NCBI GenBank assembly: GCA_017997855.1
Contig: JAGOEF010000142.1
Location: forward strand, 1-5,312
Origin: Bacteroidales bacterium
GTDB taxonomy: Bacteria; Bacteroidota; Bacteroidia; Bacteroidales; ML635J-15
Reading direction: 5' to 3'
DNA: 5,312 nucleotides
Shown here: positions 1 through 5,312 of the stretch, one piece after another
Layout of the letters: every line of letters begins with the position of its first letter
How positions within the stretch are numbered: the first letter of the stretch is position 1
The notes under the pieces: generated by a model
The model's database searches: none
Told to the model about the DNA's origin: nothing
The model's input: only the letters and a program-made list of their open reading frames with translations
Position numbers and translations under genes: made by a program

Positions 1-540
1 ATTCAACCCAACGACCCGGCCAAACTGGAACAGGCCAAAAGCGAAGCCGAGGGACTTTTCAGGAGTATCCGGAAACTGACGGTATATGACGACAACGATT
101 TCACCATCCGTAAAAGCGACAGTCTGGCCAACATGCTGATAGAAAACATATCGGTAGTAACCATCGGGGCAACCATTATTGGACTGATTACCCTGCTGGG
201 TGCCAGTATTGGCCTGATGAATATTATGCTGGTTTCGGTAAGTGAGAGAACCCGTGAAATCGGAATCCGCAAGGCCATAGGGGCTCCATCGAAAGTTATC
301 AAACAACAATTTCTTTTCGAATCGATAGTAATCGGACAATTGGGCGGGTTGCTCGGAATTGTTCTGGGAATTCTGGCCGGGAACCTTGTATCGACGGCTA
401 CCGGTGGAAGCTTTATTATTCCCTGGGCATGGATATTTCTCGGGGTGGCGCTTTGCTTTTTAGTAGGTGTTATTTCGGGTTATGTACCGGCTGTGAAAGC
501 ATCAAGGCTCGACCCGATACTTGCTTTACATCACGAATAA
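1..540 (+). CDS. ABC transporter permease, MacB/FtsX family (3' part, 5' end outside window)
   Basis: This is the C-terminal 179 residues of an inner-membrane permease of the MacB/FtsX type; the reading frame is open from base 1. Residues 1-44 are the end of the large periplasmic domain. Three membrane segments follow, at roughly 51-78, 105-130 and 142-162. Between the first two lies the family's hallmark cytoplasmic coupling segment, SVSERTREIGIRKAIGA (79-95), which contacts the ATPase. The protein ends with the equally typical PAVKASRLDPILAL (163-176). In this family four-helix permeases pair with a MacB-type ATPase to move substrates or signals across the envelope by mechanotransmission; the substrate cannot be told from this fragment. 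The ATPase and any membrane-fusion partner would lie upstream, outside the window. The gene ends in TAA, and 97 nt separate it from the next gene, which has its own promoter. Family assignment is firm, the specific role is not. Confidence 0.93.
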   Translation: MQPNDPAKLEQAKSEAEGLFRSIRKLTVYDDNDFTIRKSDSLANMLIENISVVTIGATIIGLITLLGASIGLMNIMLVSVSERTREIGIRKAIGAPSKVIKQQFLFESIVIGQLGGLLGIVLGILAGNLVSTATGGSFIIPWAWIFLGVALCFLVGVISGYVPAVKASRLDPILALHHE

Positions 541-586
541 TACTTCTCCCCTTTTACACAATTTTTCGGCATCAATATTGTTAATC

Positions 587-617
587 TTTGCGTATTCAAT
601 TTCAAATACTACTTTTG
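587..617 (+). promoter_or_regulatory. Bacteroidota-type promoter of the DUF5606 gene
   Basis: TTTG at 587-590 is followed, after exactly 19 nt, by TACTTTTG at 610-617, a full match to the -7 consensus TAnnTTTG. This is the known -33/-7 arrangement for the primary sigma factor of Bacteroidota. Transcription would begin near 622-626, giving a leader of only about 12-16 nt before the ATG at 638. A second -7-like box, TAAATTTG at 624-631, lacks a matching TTG at the right distance and is less likely. Confidence 0.68.
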
Positions 618-637
618 TCGAACTAAATTTGTTGATT

Positions 638-1081
638 ATGTTTTTAGAAGGAATTATAGCTATTTCGGGTCAACCGGGGCTGTACAAAAAAGTTTCTCAG
701 GCGAAGAATAGTATCATAGTAGAATCGATCGAAACAGGCAAACGCATGCCCGCTTTTTCGGCATCCAAACTATCATCGCTGCAGGATGTGGCAATCTATA
801 CCGACGATAAAGAAAAACCCCTTGCCGATGTGTTGTCGGCTGCTTTCGAAAAAGCTTCGGGCTTCGCAGAACTCACCCACAAATCGTCAGAACGTGAACT
901 GCTCGCATGGTTCGAAGAAATTCTACCTGAATATGACCGTGAAAAAGTATATGTTTCTGATATACGCAAGGTATTGCATTGGTTCAATATTCTGGCTAAA
1001 GCCAATATCCTCACCAGCGAAAGCATCGAAGCCTACCGCAAAGAACTTGAGGAAAGCGAAAAACAGGAGGGCGCTGAATAA
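638..1081 (+). CDS. DUF5606 family protein
   Basis: A 147-residue, soluble, probably cytoplasmic protein of unknown function. I recognise the family from its N-terminus: residues 1-20 read MFLEGIIAISGQPGLYKKVS, followed by a short beta-rich stretch with IIVES (26-30) and GKRMPAFSASK (34-44), then VAIYTDD (51-57). This matches the DUF5606 pattern of a 'gIlaIsGkPGLYkl' start and a 'KRMPAF' core. The second half (about 62-137) looks helical and probably forms a separate small domain, and the tail is highly charged (RKELEESEKQEGAE). The frame is open back to 521 and overlaps the end of the permease gene, but I place the start at 638. The family begins at this Met, and the promoter lies inside the longer reading. 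No signal peptide or membrane segment is present, and no catalytic motif is evident. The ATG is preceded by A/T-rich sequence without a Shine-Dalgarno, as is normal in this phylum. Confidence 0.9.
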   Translation: MFLEGIIAISGQPGLYKKVSQAKNSIIVESIETGKRMPAFSASKLSSLQDVAIYTDDKEKPLADVLSAAFEKASGFAELTHKSSERELLAWFEEILPEYDREKVYVSDIRKVLHWFNILAKANILTSESIEAYRKELEESEKQEGAE

Positions 1082-1082
1082 G

Positions 1083-1121
1083 CCCTGAGTAAAACGGGGT
1101 TGCCTTAAAATCAGTTTTTTT
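1083..1121 (+). terminator. Possible weak terminator after the DUF5606 gene
   Basis: CTGA (1085-1088) can pair with TCAG (1111-1114), extended inside by TAA (1090-1092) with TTA (1105-1107), and a run of seven T follows directly at 1115-1121. The stem is interrupted and poor in GC. A competing fold pairs 1081-1087 with 1095-1101 but lies far from the T-run. The U-tract is the stronger part of the evidence. Confidence 0.3.
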
Positions 1122-1137
1122 CTATAATTTAATGCAT

Positions 1138-1168
1138 ATTGCTATTGTACAGATGTTTTTTACCTTTG
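1138..1168 (+). promoter_or_regulatory. Bacteroidota-type promoter of the Ig/VWA/OmpA gene
   Basis: ATTG at 1138-1141 and TACCTTTG at 1161-1168 (perfect TAnnTTTG) are separated by 19 nt, the same spacing as the promoter at 587-617. Transcription is expected to begin around 1173-1177, about 16-20 nt before the ATG at 1193. This placement excludes the in-frame TTG at 1139, which overlaps the -33 element, as a start codon. Confidence 0.7.
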
Positions 1169-1192
1169 TATAAACACATTGAAATTTTGATT

Positions 1193-3568
1193 ATGCAATT
1201 ATTCATTAAAAACATTCTCAGGCAAATCCTTGTGACAACCTTTTTGCTGTGTCTTGCGCTGGCAGTATTTTCACAGACAATACAGTTAAGTATCGGTACG
1301 GGTTTTACCAACCGTACGATTAATGCCGGTGATTCTATTTCGATATGGTGGAATGTTGAGGGGGCAAAGAAATTTTATTGCAACGAGCTGGGTTCAGCCG
1401 AACTGCCCATGGAAGGCAGTATTTTCGTCAGCCCAACGCAAAGTACGACCTATATTTTTGTGGCCGAAAAAGGCAAGTCGCAGGAAAAAAAACGTATCAC
1501 TATCGAGGTGGTTCAGCCTAAAATTATCAGTTTCAATGCACCGGAAAAAATAAACGATGAAGGAACTTATTCTATAAACTGGTCAGCCGAAAACTGCAGC
1601 TATGTTAAAATCAACGGGGTTGATGCCGAATTTCCGCCTGAGGGAAAATTCATGTTGCAATCGGCAAAAGATACCACAATCAGCATTATAGCTTACAACA
1701 ATGCAGGCTATTCCGACCGTGTTTCGAAACGTATCCGCGTTAGCTATGTCGAAAACCTCAGCTATCCTGCTAAAGTAAAAATTGGCAGTTCAGCTTTGAT
1801 ATCCTGGAAATATAAAAATACCGATTTTGTGAAAATCGATGGAATTGCCGACAGCCTTCCGGCCATTGGCGAAATATGGGTAAGTATGGAGTCATCAAAA
1901 ACGTTTAAGATCAGTGCCTACCGAAGCAACAACAGTATCGACATAGAAACGTTTTCGATTGAAGCATACCGTTCGAAAATCAAATTTTTCAACGGCAATA
2001 CCCGGGTTTTCGCAGGCGATGAAGTTGTTATGACCTGGGAAGTCGAAGATGCCGATTCGGTGAAGATTTCTTGTTCACGTGAAACTCAAAAACTAAAAGG
2101 TAGTTTTTCGATTAAACCCGAAGCCGATACCGAAATCGTGCTATACTCCTATCTGAATGGTGTGGAGGACAGCCGAAGCCTGAAAATCGAAATCATTAAA
2201 CGTAAGCTGATTTCGGGAGAGGTCAATTACACACAACTGGCTAAAGGCATTCGCCTTGATTACGAAATTTTTGCTGTTGACCTGAGTGAATATCCCGATA
2301 TAGTGCATTTGTATGTGATGGTGGTTGATACCAACGGTAACTTTGTGCACGGACTGGCTCCTCCCACAATTACAGAGAAAGATGCCGGCAAGTATTTTAT
2401 TGGTTTAACCGAAACCTATACCGACGGTGGCCGAAACAAGGTGAACGATTTCAGGGTTACCGAAGTGAGAAAGAGCAACGACAGGCCACGCAACATTTCG
2501 ATGGTACTCGATTATAGCGGCAGTATGGAAAGCAGCATTGGTGAACTCGAAAAAGCGGCAGTTTCCTTCATCGAAAACAAACGAAGTATTGATTCGCTCA
2601 GCATTGTTAAGTTCGACGACCGGGTGTTTACAGAATGCCCACCGACACTCGACAAATCGGACATCTCAAAACAGGTGCAGTTCGACGGTCTGAAGCGTTA
2701 TGGAGGCGGAACAGCACTTTATGCTGCTATGGGCGACGGAATTTATTCGGTAATGGAATCGGGCAATATCAAAGAAATCATTGTTTTCACCGATGGTTAC
2801 GAAAATTCATCAGGTTACTATATGGGGTCGAAGACAGTAAGTGCACAACAGGTTGCCAACCTGGCCCGTGAAACAGGCGCACGTATCCATGTAATTACAT
2901 TTGGTGAAGGAGTCAATGGTGAGCTGTTAAAGCTAATGGCCGATTACACCGGTGGCAACTATTACAATGTTAACAGCAGCAGCGAAATAAACGGGGTTTG
3001 GGCAGAGCTGCCCTTCCTGAGTGCAAACTACTATATTGTGAGTTTCCGAACCGCGAAAATCGACAAACTCAATGGGGTAAAATTACTATATAACACCAAC
3101 ACAGGGACAAATTTTGTAGTTGGTGAAAAACTTTACATGAACGACACGCTGAACTTTTTTACTTACGAAGGCGATACATCATCATATTGGATGAAACATT
3201 CCAACGCATTTAAAGGAATGAGTCCGGTTACTACACCCCAGATGGTGGCCCTTTACGATTTTAACGGAGCCATTCTCGACACATCCTATTTCGAAAAGAT
3301 TGACAATATTGTAAAGATAATGAACGCCCAACCCGGCTACAAATTGGTTTTATTCGGGCATACCGATCTGATTGATAGCGACGAATACAACCTGAAACTT
3401 TCGGAACGGCGTTGCAAATCGATTGAGAAGTTTTTAACCGAAAGGGGTATCGACAAAAACCGCATCATCATGGTGCCATTGGGCAAACGTTACCCGGTTT
3501 GGGAAGTCGAGGACCAGAAATGGAAAGCCAACGAAAACAGACGTGTTGAAGTAATGCTGGTGGAATAG
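1193..3568 (+). CDS. Secreted Ig-like repeat, VWA and OmpA-domain protein
   Basis: A 791-residue envelope protein. Residues 1-27 form a Sec signal peptide (basic MQLFIKN start, hydrophobic core, AVFS before Q28); its Cys20 is not in a lipobox. Four Ig-like beta-sandwich repeats of about 75 residues span about 30-336, each with a core Trp (W53, W130, W205, W282) in a 'G-x-x-x-I-x-W' context. A beta-rich linker (337-432) leads to a VWA domain (about 434-607) with an intact metal-ion site: D440-x-S442-x-S444, T507 in GGGTAL and D534 in FTDG. An OmpA-like domain occupies about 684-791. Its GHTD D725 and LSERR R740 align with the Asp and Arg that hold diaminopimelate in OmpA, and it ends with the usual NRRVEVML. 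No beta-barrel or T9SS tail is seen. I infer a periplasmic, peptidoglycan-attached protein that binds a partner through VWA and Ig domains; the ligand is unknown. The start is set by the signal peptide and promoter. Confidence 0.92.
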   Translation: MQLFIKNILRQILVTTFLLCLALAVFSQTIQLSIGTGFTNRTINAGDSISIWWNVEGAKKFYCNELGSAELPMEGSIFVSPTQSTTYIFVAEKGKSQEKKRITIEVVQPKIISFNAPEKINDEGTYSINWSAENCSYVKINGVDAEFPPEGKFMLQSAKDTTISIIAYNNAGYSDRVSKRIRVSYVENLSYPAKVKIGSSALISWKYKNTDFVKIDGIADSLPAIGEIWVSMESSKTFKISAYRSNNSIDIETFSIEAYRSKIKFFNGNTRVFAGDEVVMTWEVEDADSVKISCSRETQKLKGSFSIKPEADTEIVLYSYLNGVEDSRSLKIEIIKRKLISGEVNYTQLAKGIRLDYEIFAVDLSEYPDIVHLYVMVVDTNGNFVHGLAPPTITEKDAGKYFIGLTETYTDGGRNKVNDFRVTEVRKSNDRPRNISMVLDYSGSMESSIGELEKAAVSFIENKRSIDSLSIVKFDDRVFTECPPTLDKSDISKQVQFDGLKRYGGGTALYAAMGDGIYSVMESGNIKEIIVFTDGYENSSGYYMGSKTVSAQQVANLARETGARIHVITFGEGVNGELLKLMADYTGGNYYNVNSSSEINGVWAELPFLSANYYIVSFRTAKIDKLNGVKLLYNTNTGTNFVVGEKLYMNDTLNFFTYEGDTSSYWMKHSNAFKGMSPVTTPQMVALYDFNGAILDTSYFEKIDNIVKIMNAQPGYKLVLFGHTDLIDSDEYNLKLSERRCKSIEKFLTERGIDKNRIIMVPLGKRYPVWEVEDQKWKANENRRVEVMLVE

Positions 3569-3601
3569 CAAACATTCTTCAGGCATTTATATCTTCTACA
3601 C

Positions 3602-3621
3602 CAATCTTAAACCTGAGATTG
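3602..3621. terminator. Hairpin in the convergent intergenic gap
   Basis: CAATCTTA (3602-3609) pairs with TGAGATTG (3614-3621) as an 8-bp stem with one G-U pair and a 4-nt loop. It sits in the 65-nt gap between the stop codons of the convergent genes ending at 3568 and 3634. No T-run follows directly on either strand (TTTTATT lies at 3632-3638 on the plus side), so it is at best an imperfect terminator. Nothing else is visible in the gap. Confidence 0.3.
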
Positions 3622-3633
3622 CCTGTCCTGATT

Positions 3634-4779
3634 TTATTCATGGGCATCCAAAAACTCATCGGAATCTTCGTAGGCTTCTTTTTTACGTCCAAGAATTGGC
3701 AATATTTTACCGGCAACAAAACCTGTCCCGAAGGCAAGCAACAGTGTTATAAGCATACCCAGCAGGTGTGCAGGCATATTGATTCCGTGAACAATGGGTA
3801 AGGCAATTAAACCACCGAGAATACCGGGTATTCCATGCAGGTTGGTTACACCGCATGTATCAATCATTTTCATCCATTTTTGTTGCCGTGCCTGGATTAC
3901 AGCAAAACCAAAGGTAGATATACCACCAGCCAGAATTCCGGTTACCGCAGCCATGGTATGCGATGAAAGTGCGCATGTCGATCCGATGGCTACTCCACCA
4001 GCCAGGGCTGCATTGGCAATATCGGCAATACTTATTTTTTTACGTAGGGACACCGAGAATATATAGGTCGTGAGAGTTGATCCACACAAAGCCAGAATGA
4101 CATTCACCACAGTATGCGGCATTTGCTCAGGGCTAACCAGGGCAGCGCAAAAGCTTGGCCAGAAAACCCAAAGCATCATACTACCCAGCATAGAATACCT
4201 GTCGCTCGTGGCATCGGCTTCAATTGTTTTCTCAAATTCCTGTCTTGTGGTCATCGTAAAAGCCACACCAAGCCCGAATAGTGCCCCAAAAGCATGTATT
4301 ACGATTGAACCGCCGGTATCGACAACACCTCCAACTTCAACAAGCCCCAACCCACCATCGAGCACAATCCATTCGTTGAACATGTAGCAGGGCACAAACA
4401 GCAAACCCAGCAAAATATATTGAGGCATCTTAAGCCGCCCAAGCACAGCCCCTGCTGTAATTAACAAACTCGCAGCGGCAAATTCGGCAAGAATCAGGGC
4501 CTTAATCTCATCGCCACCCTCACCAAAAACACCCGTGCTTTTTATCAGCATGTATGTAGGCAACGATATGCTGACCAGCAGAAATGTTGCGGTGAGTGCC
4601 GACCGGCCATATTTACGCACAAACACCATTAAGAAACCAAAGCCGACAAGCAGCATGACCATGATATGGATTGCCCTGTCGTATTGCTGGCCCTGAATCA
4701 TATAGGTGAAATTATTTACCTCGCCGGCCTGGGCAAACAGGCCTGAATTGGTTGCAAATAGCAGCAAGGCTGCCAACAA
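3634..4779 (-). CDS. Rh-type ammonium/ammonia channel (Amt/Rh superfamily)
   Basis: An inner-membrane channel of the Amt/Rh superfamily, 381 residues from a TTG at 4779, with about eleven helices after an N-terminal hydrophobic leader ending near FAQA (15-18). It resembles Rhesus glycoproteins rather than classical Amt: VGFGFLMVFVRKYG (45-58), FNEWIVL (134-140), DTGGSIVIHAFGALFGL (154-170), MLWVFWPSF (202-210), AALAGGVAIG (257-266) and DTCGVTNLHGIPG (307-319). The conserved Asp (D154) and both pore histidines (H162, H315) are present, so NH3/NH4+ conduction is plausible. Rh proteins have also been proposed to carry CO2. The C-terminal tail is short and charged (RKKEAYEDSDEFLDAHE), and no glnK lies beside it. 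The real start was probably ATG 4810: one base fewer in an A-tract would give a 391-residue protein with a full basic signal peptide. I see no clear promoter in the 85-nt gap upstream. Confidence 0.9.
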   Translation of the reverse strand: MLAALLLFATNSGLFAQAGEVNNFTYMIQGQQYDRAIHIMVMLLVGFGFLMVFVRKYGRSALTATFLLVSISLPTYMLIKSTGVFGEGGDEIKALILAEFAAASLLITAGAVLGRLKMPQYILLGLLFVPCYMFNEWIVLDGGLGLVEVGGVVDTGGSIVIHAFGALFGLGVAFTMTTRQEFEKTIEADATSDRYSMLGSMMLWVFWPSFCAALVSPEQMPHTVVNVILALCGSTLTTYIFSVSLRKKISIADIANAALAGGVAIGSTCALSSHTMAAVTGILAGGISTFGFAVIQARQQKWMKMIDTCGVTNLHGIPGILGGLIALPIVHGINMPAHLLGMLITLLLAFGTGFVAGKILPILGRKKEAYEDSDEFLDAHE

Positions 4780-4792
4780 CAGTTTACATAGA

Positions 4793-4810
4793 TTTTTTAG
4801 AATTTTTCAT
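4793..4810 (-). other. Probable 1-nt frameshift in A-tracts at the 5' end of the Rh gene
   Basis: Reading the minus strand, ATG (4810-4808) is followed by A5 (4807-4803) and, six bases on, A6 (4798-4793); that frame stops at TAA after eight codons. The Rh frame is one base off and is closed by TGA at 4809-4807. Removing one A from the A5 run gives MKILKNLCKLLLAALLLFA; removing one from the A6 run gives MKNSKNLCKLLLAALLLFA. Either is a textbook signal peptide that runs directly into the Rh frame. This could be a sequencing or assembly error, a real mutation, or a start rescued by TTG 4779/4776. Confidence 0.6.
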
Positions 4811-4871
4811 ATAGGTCAAATGAAATTAGTCTACGATGTTAGCATTTTATCGAAAAATAAAACATGTTGTT

Positions 4872-4896
4872 AAAAAGGTGGATTTCAGCCAAATCC
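4872..4896 (-). terminator. Rho-independent-like terminator of the methyltransferase gene
   Basis: On the minus strand GGATTT (4896-4891) pairs with AAATCC (4885-4880) around a 5-nt loop, followed by ACC and a T5 run (4876-4872). The stem begins on the last base of the methyltransferase stop codon. It is short with only three G-C pairs, so efficiency may be modest and some read-through into the Rh gene is possible. Confidence 0.45.
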
Positions 4897-5312
4897 TATT
4901 TGCGGGCAATAAACATCTTTTCGTTCACGTCAATTCTGAAATAATCCATCTCATCGGTAGAATAAAACCGGAGCGGATCGAATTCTTCCACAACGAACCC
5001 GGCCATGCGCAAACGGTCGGGGTAATCGCGGCCATGCCAACGCACATGATCATACTGACCAAACACCTTCTCCCGCTCGGCGGGCGATGTTATGCTAAAG
5101 TCTTCATAAGTTGTTTCGAGATTAGGGTTTATTGGTACCTGCATCACCGCCCAGCCCCCGGGTATCAGTATACGGTACAGTTCCTTCATGGCAGTAATAT
5201 CGTTTTCAACATGTTCAAGCACATGATTACAAAAAATCACATCATACGAATTGTCGGGTAAAGGAATGTGCATCACATCGAAATGTAAATCGGCGATGGG
5301 TGATTTCAGGTC
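4896..5312 (-). CDS. Class I SAM-dependent methyltransferase (3' part, 5' end outside window)
   Basis: This is the C-terminal 138 residues of a cytoplasmic methyltransferase of the Methyltransf_11 type; the frame is open to the window edge, so the Gly-rich SAM-binding motif I lies outside. What is visible is the second half of the Rossmann fold: DVMHIPLPDNSYDVIFCNHV (12-31) covers the acidic strand-end and motif IV, LEHVENDITAMKELYRIL (32-49) the following helix, and PGGWAVMQVP (51-60) the next strand. The rest (INPNLETTYED, GQYDHVRWHGRDYP, LRMAGFVVEE) is characteristic of a family common in Bacteroidota. The 'YDHVRWHGxDYP' segment is probably substrate-facing, but that is inference and the substrate is unknown. 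The GTG at 5276 is in frame but lies inside the fold, so it is not the start. Stop is TAG, overlapped by a terminator-like hairpin. Confidence 0.9.
   Translation of the reverse strand, partial: DLKSPIADLHFDVMHIPLPDNSYDVIFCNHVLEHVENDITAMKELYRILIPGGWAVMQVPINPNLETTYEDFSITSPAEREKVFGQYDHVRWHGRDYPDRLRMAGFVVEEFDPLRFYSTDEMDYFRIDVNEKMFIARK

Noticed and set aside
3..302. Minus-strand open frame opposite the permease
   Set aside because: Antisense to a well-supported FtsX-family coding frame.
521..637. N-terminal extension of the DUF5606 reading frame back to 521
   Set aside because: It overlaps the permease 3' end, contains the promoter, and adds 39 residues not in keeping with the family start.
1139..1192. 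TTG start at 1139 for the Ig/VWA/OmpA gene
   Set aside because: The TTG is part of the -33 element, upstream of the predicted transcript start; the signal peptide begins at Met 1193.
1229..1275. Lipoprotein signal (Cys20 in the leader of the VWA protein)
   Set aside because: The residues before Cys are F-L-L, not a lipobox, and the hydrophobic core continues past it to a normal signal peptidase I-like site.
3794..4387. Plus-strand open frames opposite the Rh gene
   Set aside because: Their compositions are the shadow of hydrophobic Rh codons; no start signals or known motifs.
4817..4824. TTCATTTG as a -7 box for the Rh gene (minus strand)
   Set aside because: One mismatch to TAnnTTTG and no TTG at the required distance upstream.
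4861..4868. AACATGTT palindrome in the Rh upstream gap
   Set aside because: Eight bases only, does not extend, and is not positioned against a recognisable promoter; likely chance.
4836..5261. Plus-strand open frame of 141 codons
   Set aside because: It lies antisense to the clearly recognisable methyltransferase and has no domain-like features of its own.

Overview
The window looks like chromosomal DNA from a member of the Bacteroidota. The evidence is two upstream regions carrying the Bacteroidota-type promoter (-33 TTG and -7 TAnnTTTG with a 19-nt spacer), A/T-rich translation starts with no Shine-Dalgarno, a DUF5606 protein (a family I know only from this phylum), and a FtsX/MacB permease and a methyltransferase of familiar Bacteroidota type. 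I see no mobile element, tRNA, rRNA or CRISPR array.

Layout: (1) 1-540, plus strand: the 3' end of a MacB/FtsX-like ABC exporter permease. (2) 638-1081, plus: a DUF5606 protein with its own promoter at about 587-617. (3) 1193-3568, plus: a 791-residue secreted protein with four Ig-like repeats, a von Willebrand factor A (VWA) domain with an intact metal site, and a C-terminal OmpA-like peptidoglycan-binding domain; its promoter is at about 1138-1168. (4) 3634-4779 (probably to 4810), minus: a Rh-type ammonia channel homologue. Its apparent ATG and signal peptide start are one base out of frame. (5) 4896-5312, minus: the 3' part of a class I SAM-dependent methyltransferase, ending in a terminator-like hairpin. 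Genes 3 and 4 converge on a 65-nt gap.

The genes do not form an obvious pathway; this looks like a patchwork of single-gene transcription units. The points most worth a second look are the Rh-type rather than Amt-type channel, the A-tract frameshift at its 5' end, and the Ig4-VWA-OmpA architecture of the large periplasmic protein. I found no convincing evidence of a new multi-gene system.
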